Shown here piece by piece: positions 10,312 through 22,844 of a stretch of 64,000 nucleotides of DNA. Made by a program: the position numbers and the translations under genes. The notes beneath the pieces were generated by a model. That model did not search any database, had not been told where the DNA came from, and saw nothing but the letters and a program-made list of their open reading frames with translations. The DNA is from Panaeolus papilionaceus (lineage: Eukaryota; Basidiomycota; Agaricomycetes; Agaricales). The stretch is taken from assembly GCA_015501605.1 (NCBI GenBank), contig JADNRZ010000019.1:992001-1056000 (forward strand), given 5' to 3'. How positions within the stretch are numbered: the first letter of the stretch is position 1; each line of letters opens with the position of its first letter.

Positions 10312-13300
10312 GTACTAAGGGTTGAACATGTACATTTGATTATTTTATGCGTATAGTCCAGTGATTCCATCGTTGACATTATCATGTATTTTCCCCCAGA
10401 TGGCGAATTCGAGGGTTTCCTCGGTTTTTATGAGACTCCTCGTCTAGAGCTGGACGCCATTATTAAGCTCATTGGTCCTGTGAGTCTACTTCATAGAGGA
10501 AGCACAACACCTTCACATCAACTCGATTGGACACGATGGGTAACAGTATTCCAGTCGCATCGTCTCTAGCCTCATCTGGAATTAGTTCACAATATTTCGG
10601 CTTCTCCATTCATAGTCTTATCGTAGAAGCAAAAGCAAGTAGCGAAATCTATCTTAGGCTCTTGAATCGAATTCGAATCGAGGTATTTCCGTACGTCTCT
10701 AAGTATACACCAACGTCCAAGTTCATAGTAATATCGGTGAAAAGGCGAGACAAGAATAGATTCGGCAGAACAAATTGAAGGGGCCTAAGTTAGGCATTGC
10801 GTACTTCTAAGTTCTGGCCAGACATCATTGAATACGGCATCCGATATCCACTGGCAAATATAGGGTCTATGTATGTATAGACCCTTTTCCCGTCGCTTGT
10901 ACGAAGAGGTTACCTTCAGCCTGTACGTTAGTGCCCATCGCTTCGAGCTCTGCATGATGTCATTTTCGGAGGAGGCATAATTATAGGTCTGTAAGTTACT
11001 GAAGCCCAAAGCAACACGCACTCCTCTGTCTCACGCTTGTGGGCTCTTGAGAAACGACAATTAAAGAAAGTGTATCAGCAGGCCTTCTGAGTAGTACGAT
11101 GGGTGCAAGACTGATGCTTTTCATGAGAGTCTACGCTACTTTCGATGTGATTACTACGAGGACGTCGGCTCTTCGATAGGCGAGGACTGGATATATATCC
11201 ACTGTCGAAAGCGGACATTGGTTAGGAGCTCAGAGATTTTCGAGACTTTTTGAATGCATTATCGAGACGTGAAATGATATGAATATATTACCTGAATGAT
11301 GCTGCGCGCTTACTATGATTACGACACCCTGCACTGTACGCTCTTACATATCCGTCCGAAAGGGTTCCGTCCATTTTTCGAAACTAAAATAGATTCGAAT
11401 AAAAATACTATGGCTCTAAGTTAAACCTCTCCTTTCTAAATTTACCCCACCTGTATTCTAAATACACATCGTAGACACTAATATTATCATCTCACCTTCA
11501 AGCTCCAAAGCTTCAAAGCACAGCTAAAAAAGATACATTAAATCCTCGTCCCTAGTAATACACCCCTGTTTCCTCGCCCTATCCGACGCTTAAATTCATC
11601 AACGTTGAAGCGGTCGAGGTCTTTTCCTGTGCTTGATTCAACATCTATTTTTATGGTACACTACACACTATCACTACCGAAGGGTTCGAGGCAGTCTCGC
11701 TGTGGACCTGACCGGTTCAGAATCGCACCGTATGAGGCGATGTGAAGAGGTGTGAGGGGCAGCGAGGGTCTCGAGCTGGTCATATGCAGAGTTTGCGTGT
11801 AGGGAATTGTCGTCTGGGAACTTGGACCTCCGCCGAGCTACTATAGAACTCTAATTATACCTCCTTTAATGAGAATTGGGCAAGCCGTATGCTCGCTTTG
11901 CTACAAATGCCTGAAGTCTGATGTCGTCGACACTGATAGGATCTTCGATATTGCAATTTCCGATTCCTACCTATCAGATCAAATACAGACCCTTGCGACG
12001 AGGTTAGATAAATAGATAGCGCAGCTCTCGATTCTCGAGGTTACGTTCCCCGCCTAAGTAGATTAAGCGCAGGGTCATTGTTTATACCATTGACCAAGCG
12101 ATCCCGGTGCAATTAAGATACAGATATTCAACTGACTGATGTCAGATAAGTGAGTTGCCGAGTACGAGGCGTTACTCAAATGTATGTACCCTTGCCTCGG
12201 AAGGAATCAATAAAATCGAAGTGAATAGTAGCAATCGCCTTATTGAATGGTGCAATATCAATAGATAGTGCATCGCATTGATTTAATTTGGATTGTATCA
12301 AGTTTCAAAGAACGGTACTCGGACATGATAACACACGATAAGCTACACAATACAGTTGGAAGGCGCCTAGACTCGTGGCTGTGATTCGAATTCGAGGACA
12401 TGTGATTATTCATTCACTGTCTCTCTCATTCCGACATTCATTCGAAAGTTCTCTTGCAAAGTTGCTTATCTCTCTCTCGTACTTGTGACTAAACGTCTGA
12501 CGCCGATAAGCACTGGAACGGGAAAGACTTGGCTTCTTTCTTCACGGCTTATATCGCTCACTGTGACCCCGTCACTGTGTGTGCATCGTGATGTGGCTTA
12601 GTTAGTCTTCCTCTCGAGCTCGTGCGCACGAGTCGTGGCGTATACCAACAATTACATGCATACGCGCGAATGACGACAACAATCGTACCACCTGCGCTTT
12701 GCATTTGGGGTGCAATTAGAGTAGCGCCAAGGCACAGACTGCAGAGGAATGGCACGTGGCGGGGTAGATTAATGGGAATAAAACCTAATCGTTTAACTTG
12801 CGAGGAGGACGCCGTACCTTGTTGGGCGTGGGCCGAGAATGACCCGACGACGGCGTTCAAGTTTATTTTATGTTACCGTACATACCTGCCAACCTATGTA
12901 CCGTCCGGAGTTGAGGAGAATCGGGAGCGCTACGATGCCCTCCAAGGCCGTATTCATCCGCGCAGTCGTTTCGACTTCACGTTGAGAGTGATATTAATTG
13001 ATTCGAGTGATAAGATTCCCGACCCTGCGTCGTATTGCGTAAAAAGAGGACCGTATCTTATCATGATCACTGTGATTCCGAACACTCCTGGCCCCCATGC
13101 ATTTTTTGTGGTAAAAAACACTCTTGAATGTTGTTTAAATCTATTGAGTAATTTATGTCATGATAAATCTAATTGAAGATTTTGTATCTTAGTATGCCGA
13201 AATTATCATGAAAACATAATGCTTTTCAAATAAATTTCCCACCGAAAATCATAACAATTGTAGTTGTTCTTTTGGCAACGAAAAGACAATTGAACTATAA

Positions 13301-14844
13301 CAATTGCCAAAAGAGTTTCAGGATCAAAAACGTCAAATATTTTGTGCAGGAAAATTCTGTAAAAATCCTTCACAGCGAAACCAAAGGGAGAAGGATTTTT
13401 CGAAAATGTTGGGTGAGAAAAAATGTCAAATATTTTGGAGCAACAATTAAACCTAAAATTGGTCGTTTTTGCTCCGATTGATGCCTCGAAAAACTCATTA
13501 TAAATGCCACATGTTTCTTTATAAAATATCTACAAAATATATACCATTTTCGGAGTTTTTTTGGAACCCAAAATCTTTCTATTTGTTATCGCGTTTTTCA
13601 TGAACATAAATAAATTAAAGATTTACAGTTTTTTGCATTATTTGATCAATTGAGCCAACGTACCCCCCGAGTCTACGTTTAGCGCCAAGGCACATACCTG
13701 CCAATGTCAACATGCCACGCAGACTGTCAATGCACAGCTGCCTTCGATGCGATTCGATACTCACTGCAAATCAATGTTAATGAAATGTTCGAACGGTCCG
13801 AATCGGAGTTACAGTATGCACTACTGATAATTACCAGTGACACGCTGGACCTGGGTCGTTCATTCGATGACCCTGCGCTCCAATGAGTCCAGCGTTCGAC
13901 ACGATAAGCACGACGTCATATGTGCGCATGTGAAAATCTTATCGAAGAGGATGGAGAACATCTAAGTAATCATGATTCATGATTCATGAAATCAAACCTC
14001 CCATCGCGCGGTGCGAAATGAAACGTTAACATACGACCCTGTCCGAGTCTGGGGCTCAATCTGTATATGAAGTACTGTATGTGAAATACAGTTGTATGTA
14101 GAGACGCAATGAGGAATCTCATTGCTCCTTTATGTCGTACCGTGGTACTGATTTGCAGCGAAGTGAAAAATTATCACCAGGACTAAGACTTGCTTGTGTA
14201 TCGACGGTCCTGTACCCCCGCCGTGTGATGTGCTTCCCAGCACTGGGAACACTTCGAGGCTCGAGCCTTGTTCGATTTTTCGAAGCTCACTTAAGCCGGG
14301 CCGAGTTGGGTGAGTGTGGTGGATTAGGAATTAGGATGTCCGGTTTACTTAGTTCAAAGCGGTACTTCCATTTCATGCTTCAACTTGTTCTTTCATCTCA
14401 CTTTTTTTTCTTTCTTCAATATACTGAGAATCGTTCTCGAACACATGTGTGTGTATACTGAGCGCCGCGCTGTGTGATCAACGTCTGACCCTTCCCCCTA
14501 CTGTACATAGGGTCTCGGGTACCCTTACCCACTATTAACTTCACTTACTTACTGTCAGTATAACAGCACAACCCGCATGCTCGCGCACTTCGCGCATCGC
14601 GGCCTGACTCAGGATTCACAGATGTAGCCATTCACACAACGTGAATCATGATGAGGGCGCGTGGTGTGGACGAGCCTTCAGTTAGTGTACAGGGCCCTGT
14701 GATGATGATTAGATGATGCACCGAGCCCTGTCAGTAACAGCGAGTGGAGTCGCTCGGTTGGGTAACTTGAATTGGGTGCTTGGGGTTAGACGTAACTAAA
14801 CTCAGGCTTTCAGTTTGAATTTCTGTTTGAATGTGAGCGTGGTG
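10312..14844. other. Long gene-poor stretch with repeat scars
   Basis: No convincing gene is seen over 4.5 kb. A 184-codon open frame at 12,622-13,176 lacks signal, motif or intron structure and is probably chance. The stretch 13,090-13,670 is strikingly AT-rich, with short direct and inverted repeats. A 15-mer TAGCGCCAAGGCACA occurs at 12,722 and 13,680, and ACATACCTGCCAA at 12,880 and 13,692. These look like scars of old mobile elements. Confidence 0.45.
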
Positions 14845-15717
14845 TACGGTTGCCCAGGTGTATCAGGCTCAATATTGGCTGGTGCACCTCCCGAATAAGA
14901 AATTACACTAAGGCTAGTCACAAGTCACCCTCCCCGGCCCTGCAGGTGCCCTCCCATCACCGAACGCGGCCAAATGACGGTCGACATGCCTCCCACGCTC
15001 CGCCACTGCTGTCCGTGATGAGTAGTGTGCTCATGCCCGCACTGTGAGCAACATGGTGCTATATCGCAAGATAAAGTCATATTTTTTAACGAGGTAGTCG
15101 CTATAGTTGGTAAATCGCGCTATTTTACTCACTCGAAGGTTTTCATCTTGTAAGTCGCAAATAATTGACCCCTGGATTGCCCTGGCTGCCAGTGACTTCG
15201 AATTGAGTTTATTGAAATGCATATTGGATGCATGTCTTTTGTTCACTAGACTGAGATATATTCATCACAATTAGATGAAACTCAGGTAGATATCTTGTAA
15301 ATATCTTAATAAACTTCAAGTTCTTACTCGCTAGTTGGACATATTATTTCAACTCTTTTCAGCCTTTTTAAGGTTGTTTATCTTATCTGGATTGGTCGCT
15401 GACGTAGGCAACACTTCCACTAAGCGCATTAGTCGCATTTCGACTTGTCGAAGTGTGGGAAGCGCGCATCTTAATTCCTATACCTTGAACTCGAACGGTT
15501 TTGGCTTTAGAGAGCTTTAATTTTATATTTCAGCCGGAATTATTTATATTATCCCTGTAGTGTTTATGGTGCGCTCCATGCGCGTCGCGCACCCTCGCTG
15601 ACATCAATGAGTAGGTGTGGGAAATAGTACAGACCGTCCTACGGCCGTATTCGGTGATGGGAAGGTACCGGGGTGCAAACGAGCAAAAATTGAGCCTGAT
15701 ACACCTGGGCAACCGTA
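14845..15717. mobile_element. Non-autonomous TIR transposon, 873 bp
   Basis: The ends are inverted repeats starting TACGGTTGCCCAGGTGTATC (left, 14,845) and the exact complement at 15,717, near-identical for 29 nt. A second inverted block further in includes CCCATCACCGAA (left about 14,953, right about 15,660). The element is flanked on both sides by GTGGTG (14,839-14,844 and 15,718-15,723), a likely 6-bp target duplication. No transposase ORF is present, so it is a deletion derivative. The superfamily is not assigned. Confidence 0.75.
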
Positions 15718-15799
15718 GTGGTGGGGTTTTGTGGTTGTTGTTAGGCTGGACAGTGGGCTGCCCGAATAGCAGCCCCGGAATTTGAATCAGACTTGACTA

Positions 15800-16459
15800 A
15801 GGTAGGGCCCATGCACGTTCGACTAGCTTTACATAACCGTGACTTTATGTGACGAAAGTCATGTGCCCAAGCTTAGAACCGTAGATTGAGCTTTTTTTCA
15901 CTTAAAACTATAGAAAAAATACTTCTGAAGAAACAAAAAGCTCATTTAATAAGAAAACCAAAAAAAAAATTGGTGAAAGTGGTGAAGATGAGGGACATAG
16001 AGCCCTCGAGGAGTTGGCGGATAAAGTGTATGATGTAAGCAATGTGTCAGCATGCCCCTGTTTATTTTAAAAATGCTTCAGCATTCCTCACAGCTTCCTT
16101 TCCACAAAATAAAAAACAGATTCAAATGTATAATGTCATTTATATGTGAACTTCGTTATTCAAAACTTTTACACCGGAGATGGAGGCCATGAAACCACCA
16201 AAAAGCTACAAAATCCAAGGTGATTACATCAGACTCTTACAGCATCGTCAGAATCTGAGTTGCCATTTTGTGGCCTTGCACAACAATCTATTGCTCTCTT
16301 AATAACGAAATACTGCTGTAAGCTTTCATTAGTAGAATATTCCATGCTTAAATTATTTATTTAGTGTTGTGGCAAGGCAGTGAAGCAAAAATATGTTTTC
16401 CATCACCTTTCATCACAAAAGTCACGTGTGGGCTAGTCGAATGTGCATGGGCCCTACCT
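15800..16459. mobile_element. MITE with 28-bp TIRs and TA target site
   Basis: Both ends read AGGTAGGGCCCATGCAC inwards and continue to CGACTAGC with one mismatch (15,800 onwards and the complement up to 16,459). TA flanks each end (15,798-15,799 and 16,460-16,461). Length 660 bp, AT-rich interior, no coding capacity. The TA flank fits Tc1/mariner-like elements, but the family is not certain. Confidence 0.75.
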
Positions 16460-16483
16460 TAGCTTGACCCCGGAATCGATAAA

Positions 16484-16515
16484 TTCAGGAGTTCAGGAGT
16501 TCAGGAGTTCAGGAG
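16484..16515. repeat. Tandem repeat, four copies of TTCAGGAG
   Basis: Four exact 8-nt units stand head to tail 25 nt beyond the MITE, followed by a G-rich tract with two ATGCGGG units. Confidence 0.9.
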
Positions 16516-17719
16516 GGGGCGGGATGCGGGATGCGGGGAAGGGAAGGGGGGTGACAGTAGAGAGTAATATGATAATAATAATGACAATAATTGTGTAGAT
16601 AAGTAAGTATGAGTCTGATGGATAGCAAGCTGATAGAAAGATATGGAGATATGATAGTCTTGGGTCGACAGCGGAGAGTCATAACTCAAGTTAATGAATG
16701 GGTGTATTTAATTCAGTTGATTGAGCTGAGAGCGCTGTATCAAGCTTACTTTACTTGGAAAGCGTGGAAAACGCGGAATACTGATGAATGGTCAGGAATT
16801 CACAGAGATTACACTACTGGTGTGTTTCATGATAGAATAATCGGTCGGGTGACCCGGACAGGAAACTGGAATGGAATAGTACAAGTAAGTAAGGGAGTGA
16901 GTATGTGAAGTAATGACTATAAGACACGAGTAAAGGAAGGAATAAGTGCGCCCAAGTCGGGCATTTGAGCTCGAGTGACTATTCGAGGGTGCCACTGCGA
17001 TGTCAGCGCAAAATACTGTAACATCCTCATCATCATTTATTCAGGATGACGTTGGTATGTAAGATAATTATGGGGTGCGATTACCCTTGTCACTCCAACA
17101 CCTATCTGCATTTTGTATTGTCTTGGTCTTGGGATGACAGGATAGATAGGCTTGGGGTTGACGCGTTGCAGAGCGTGGGTGGATGGGGTTGTAAGGGGGT
17201 GGGTCTGCTCTGAGGTGGCAATCCTCCTAGGATACTTATCATGAAGTGAACGCGTCGTCTGGCTGATATGTTTCGAAATGAATGATCATGATAGTACGAA
17301 GCGAAGAGGTTGGGTGTTTCGTGGCATACATTGAAAGGGTTGATAAGATGAGTTACTCATTCAAGGCAGGGAGTGAGGGATTGTCTTGGCGGTGTGCAGC
17401 AGGTTTCTCCTCCAGGGTTTTTTCTGTATTGGGAGATGCCGAATATGCAATACCTCGGCCGACGGACCTTGGGAGGGTTGTTGGGATGGGATTGGATGGA
17501 AACGGAAGAGCGTTCGGCGAGTGCTCCGTCCGAATTGACCAATCAGGACTTGGGATTGAATGCGAGACACGGCGGATGGTGTTGTTGTTGTGTTGGTGCA
17601 TGGTCCATTGAATCCAATCAAATCATGCTACTTTCAAAACACTGCAGAGTATGAATTGAAGAAAGCACACAACTTCACCTTGACTTTATATTTTCTGTAT
17701 GGCTTGATTCGATAAAACA
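16516..17719. other. Intergenic stretch
   Basis: No gene is recognised. Overlapping open frames at 17,282-17,654 exist on both strands and look like chance. Confidence 0.4.
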
Positions 17720-20651
17720 TTGGTTATAACAAACCTCGACCAATATTTCTTTTTCTTTTCTTTTCTTTTCTTTCTCTTTTCTTGTCACCCCTCCCCGCCT
17801 TGTCCTCCTGTTCTCTCCTCGCCCGGATCTTCAGCTTCAGCGGTAAAAGGATTCAGACAACGTACAACCCCACGCCAATCCAAAATATCCAATTCCCCCA
17901 CAACTCGCCCATCTCCTCTCCTTGAACTTCTTTCCTCAAAACCACCGAGACAAGAAGAAGAAAATTTCCTCCTCACGCCCCACTCTAAAAAAAACCACCA
18001 CGACCACAGCATCGGCTCTGCTCGCTATTCTTATCCTCTCTCATCATTGTCGGTGCTCGGAAGAATCACTAGCACCAGTAAATCAGGTCGTACGACAGGT
18101 CTGTACACACATCACAATTGAACGGACCATTATCTGACCTGCGCGTGCATGACCACCAGACCACTTAGCCCCTCTCCTGGATCCCTCCCTTGATCGTCGT
18201 TGAGACGTGAACCTTCCACACAAGGTCATCTCGACGTTTCTTTTTTCGGATTCCATTGCGTTGGTTGTATTGCCATTCATTCTCATTCATTTCCTCTCGG
18301 TTTAGAGGATCGTTAGAGCGTTCTATATATAAAACAGTAGAAGAAAAACCTCCTTTCCTTTCCTTTTCTTTCTCTTACCTTTTATTTTTGCCCATCCCTT
18401 CCCTCCCCTGCTTCCCTTCCCTCCCGCCTTGCATTACCGCATTGCCTTCTCCTCTTCTTTGACATCCTCGCTTCATTATCCTGTCCTATTCCTAGACCGA
18501 CCTGGTTGCGTTTATTATAAGCTCACCAGCCGCGGCACAGACCCATTGCTTGCCTGGCCAGTCAACAACCGACAGCGCTCACACGGTTTCAAGCACGCGG
18601 CCAGTTAACAAGACTTGATCATCACGACATCCCAAGTCGAGCCCCACCCAGTTCTCATTTGCACGAGGGCGTCATTGGCCGCATCATCGCCACTACCCTT
18701 TGCCTTGCGTTTGGGTTCTTTATAAGAAAGGACTTTGTCCCCAGAGTTTGGTTAGATACGACGTTATTCTATTATTTCGTCGAGGGATACTCTTTGTTTA
18801 GGTGAGCCCGTTTCCCGCCTTTCGTTTTTGTTTTATTTTGGGTATTATGACTCGTGTGCTAACTATTCCTATCCCCCTCTCCCCTCTATATTTCTTACCT
18901 CCTGGCCCACCACCCCACCAACGACAACGACCTGTAATTCGCCCTCAACCCTCCTTCCATCAATACTCCGTGATCTCCCTACCCACCCCTTCATCCGTTA
19001 TCTATCTACCCTGCCCTCCTTGCATTGCATTGCATTGTCTTATCGCACTGTAACCGGAACGGCCCGTTATCCTGCCCATCCTCTCCTCTTCTCGCTCTAC
19101 CCTGCCTGGCTCTCGACCTGCCTTGTACACACTCAACCGTACCGTGCCTCGCTCTCGCCTTACCTCGCTCGTTTTAAACCGTACCCTGCTTTCGCCTACC
19201 TCGCCTACGCTCACGCTGCATGGCTGTCTCGGCCACTTTATTCGCATCGCACATGAACTCAAACTTGAATCCGACGAAACCTAAACGTAAATTGACGACT
19301 CCTTGATCATTCATTGATCCTCCATTCTCCGATCGGCGTCGTCGTTCATTGCACTGCACTGCATTATGTGATCATTGATTCATGTCGTGGTTGTCGGTCA
19401 TGAATTCATTTTGCCCGTACCGCCTCCCCACTTGATGCGTACCCTGTCGTGCGCTCATCCCTGGTCTAACGCGTGCGTTTTACGTTGGACACGAAACGCA
19501 ACGTTCCGGACCATGCGTACCTTTGTCAACCCCTGCAACGATACGCCTCGCTTGGTGCCGCACGGCGTATGGCGGTCACTCGGTCGGGTATCCTCCATGG
19601 CATGGCGTCGCTTATCCGAATCGTGATGCATTTGTCTTGGTTATGCGCTGGCGCTTGTGCGTGCTTCCTTTGGTGGCTTGGACGTGCGCTTCCTTCCCTT
19701 CACATTGGCTCGTCAAAACGTGATGGGCTATCTACGTGTGCGGTTTATGTGGTATCAACATGCATTGCGCGTTATCGTGTTCGTATCGTATGGATGCTCA
19801 CTGCTCACTGGTGTCGCTCCGCTTGGATAAACCTCTACTTCAACTTTGACTACATTCCTCCGTTGGTGGTGGAATGCTGCTCTGTTCATCCATTCATCCG
19901 TTTGTTCGTTATGGTCCGCTCCCAATCCAACCCGACCCGTGATGTCGATGCGCTTCCGTGATTGTTCGCTCGCTCGCGTTCGTTGCGTTGTGGTTATTCT
20001 TGGACATGGACTTGCATATATGCGCCCTGTGTTGGACACGTATAGAAGAAGACGAGATTTGAAGAAAGAAGAGAAGGAGACCATCACATCCCAGTTCTAA
20101 ATTAACCCAACCAACCAATCAACTTCTTCTCCCCTCCCAAATTAACCCTCCCCTCCCCACACCCATCCACCCATCCATCCAGTAGCCAAATCGAATCAAA
20201 GACCCGCTGTTCTAAATTAACAGCCCAGTTGTTCAATCGCTCACCTTGCTTTTGACGTCTCACTGTCCCCTTCACTTCCCTTGGTTTTATATTCCCCCCT
20301 TCCGGTCGGAACACCATCTTTCCCGCTCTCGCCGGCTACCTGCGCCCTTCCTTCCATTTGAAATTCGAATTTCCAATTATTCCGGGGTGTTGCTACAGCT
20401 TTCCAAGGGGTGACTCATAGCGGATCTTGGCAGTGACAGTTGCATTTTGGGTTTTTTTTCCGTTTATAATAACACTGCTTTGCACTGCGAGAGTATAACG
20501 TTTAATACCCTACCTTTGCATTACCATTACCATTACCTTGACATTGTTCTTGTCGTCATCGACTACTACGACGACCACGACCACGACGATTTTATCGCCA
20601 ATCATACCACCTCAACCACTACCTTTTATTACCCCACCCCAGATAGCCACC
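17720..20651 (+). promoter_or_regulatory. CT-rich leader/promoter region of the 698-aa gene
   Basis: About 2.9 kb of plus-strand sequence is rich in C and T, with runs such as TTTTCTTTTCTTTTCTTT near 17,755. It ends in GCCACCATG at the start of the next gene. Pyrimidine-rich tracts ahead of the start are common in strongly expressed fungal genes. I infer a long promoter plus 5' UTR, perhaps with a leader intron. The open frames within it are simple-sequence artefacts. Confidence 0.4.
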
Positions 20652-22844
20652 ATGAAAGGCTGCCTCAAAACGACCTCTTTCCATTCTCCCCTCCCCAGCC
20701 CGCTCCCCCGTACTTCAAGTACGGGTTCATGTAATATGACGCCTACGTTCTTCAACTCATCACACGTGTCCTCTTCTTCATCTTCTTCCCCTTCATCTCT
20801 GACGCCGTCTGGCTCAGCATCACATACACCCATAGGCTCGACGTCCCATTCGCTCACGAATTCACCCACGTCGTCGTGTGTGAGCATACTGCCGTGTAAG
20901 AAGACGGTTGCGTTTGGAGCTGATGGGACGGAGGAGGTGTATGTTGCGGATGAGTGGGATAGGACGCCTATGGAGCCTGCGAGGAAGTTGACGTATCAGT
21001 GAGTTTTTCTTTCTTTCTTTTTTTGGTTTCTTTTTTTTTTGTTTTTAAAAAAAAATCGTTGGGCTGTTCACTGATCTCCTCCCCCCTCTGGCAGAGACAT
21101 CCTCGAACTTAAAGAAATCCAACGCTCATTACCACGCGCATGTCAACCACCCGATCTCCTCGGCTCAGGACATCGCACACGACACTACCTCTCCGGCGTC
21201 CCCGTCGGGCTCCTCCCCCTCTTCGACTCCTCCTCCCGGTCGCACTCGTCCTACTCCTCCGCCTCATCAAGCGACGTGGATAGCAGTAGTGAATTGGAGG
21301 GCTGGAGCGGGAGCAGTGCAGGGAGCAGCCTTGATAGCAGTGTTGCGCCGAGTCCGTGTGGGGGCAGCAGTCCTGTGCGATGTGCAAGCCCGGACTTTTC
21401 GTATGTGAAGAGTGGGCAGACGAGTGGGAGGGATATGTTTGCGACGAAGGGTTTCCTCCCCGATTCCACTGCCACCACCACCACCACCAGTGCGAAAGAT
21501 ATGTTTTCGAATTTGAATTTGGGAGCGGGCACGACGCCGTGTGGTTCTGCGTATAGCAGCGATAGCGAGACGAAGAGCCCTGCGGATGCGTGGGGGACGA
21601 TTAGTTTTAAGCGGGGCCAGCAGAAACCTGTTGCGCCGTCAATACCGTTCTCCCCTGCGTCCACTTCCCTTTCCCCTTCTTCTCCCTCTTTCACCTCTTC
21701 CATTACTTCCGCTTCCACGACAAGCACGACGACGATGCCGTGTTCTATGACGAGCCCGACGACGACGAGTCAGTACACCCCGCCTTCGCATATGGCGCAT
21801 CTTGTGCCCCAACGGCCGCAAGGTGTGAGGCCGAGGCCCGCGTTTGCGTTTTTGCCGCTCCTTGACTCCAGTGCTCCATCCACTTGTGCCAGCAGCATGA
21901 TAAACGGCAGTGGAAGCATGACGAGGGAGGATAAAGATGCGATGGTGGAGGGTGCGATCAGAGACGCGAGGTCGCCGAGGGTGATGAGGATGCAGGGTGG
22001 GAGTGGGGAGTGGTGTGAGGCGTTTGAGAGGCTGAATAACTCGCAACCCCGACATGGGTTTGACTCGCATAAACCGAGACAGTTTGGGTTTGGGTTTGAT
22101 CGAGATGTGGATCTGGGCGGGGATATTGAGATGGAGAAGAAGGGGAGGAGGATGAGTAGGCAGGCGGAGGAGATGAGGAGGGTGATGAGGGGTGATAGGG
22201 ATCAGGATCAGCATAAGAAGAAGAGGGGCGTGAGTAGGGAGAAGAGTAAGAGTCGGGAGAGGAGGAGGAGCGGAGCGGAGGAGGATGAGTGCGATGATGC
22301 GGATGTTGAGACGCAGACGCAGACGATGGTGGTGGGCGGTGCGGTGTTGGGTGCGGGCAAGCGGCCGAGTGAGACTGCGTTGGCGATGATGAGGGATAAA
22401 GAGGAGAGGAGTGGGCGGTCGATGGGGAGGGATGTGGGGCTTGAGAGGGCGATTAGGGAGGGGAGGGAGGAGAGGGAGCGGGAGAGGAGTGAGAGTCGGA
22501 CGAGGACGGTGCAGAGTGTGAGGGAGAGGGAGAGGAGTGCGAGTAGGACGAGGGCGGCGCATCCTTTGCATCAGCGTGAGGAGGTGGTTCTACCTCTGTC
22601 GCAACCTCAGCCCCAACCTCAGCCTGCATCCCAGCCGCCTACACCTACACCTACCCCGAAGAAAAAGAAAGAACGTCGGTTTATTCTGATCAACGATATG
22701 GAGATTGAACTAGACGACGATGAAGAGGAGGAGGTTGCTCCTGTGCCCGTCGTTGTGCCTACACCCCCGCCTGTTGTGGAGGTGAAGAAGGAGAGAAGGT
22801 TTATTGTTGTGAATGATATGGAGATTGAGTTGGATGATGATTAG
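20652..22844 (+). CDS. Conserved-looking basidiomycete protein of unknown function, 698 aa
   Basis: Exons 20652-20998 and 21095-22844 join in frame to 698 residues, with a strong start context (GCCACCATGA). The N-terminus has a Ser-rich stretch, then a compact motif KKTVAFGADGTEEVYVADEW and DRTPMEPARKLTYQDILELK across the intron. This part looks conserved and KKTVAF resembles an RVxF-type docking site for protein phosphatase 1; that is inference. The middle is low-complexity, with Ser/Thr, then an Arg/Glu-rich region with many SR and RE steps (about 480-610). The C-terminus carries a 17-residue acidic motif twice, ERRFILINDMEIELDDD and ERRFIVVNDMEIELDDD, the second ending the protein. There is no signal peptide or membrane segment. 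Probably an intracellular, disordered regulatory protein. Confidence 0.8.

Noticed and set aside
12622..13176. 184-codon open frame on the plus strand
   Set aside because: No signal peptide, motif or intron structure; runs into the AT-rich repeat block; opposite-strand frame overlaps it. Probably chance.
17282..18137. Several overlapping frames on both strands
   Set aside because: Mutually overlapping, no family features, low-complexity surroundings.
21639..22571. 310-codon minus-strand frame
   Set aside because: Antisense shadow of the Arg/Glu-rich exon of the gene at 20,652; Pro/His/Leu composition mirrors the purine-rich strand.
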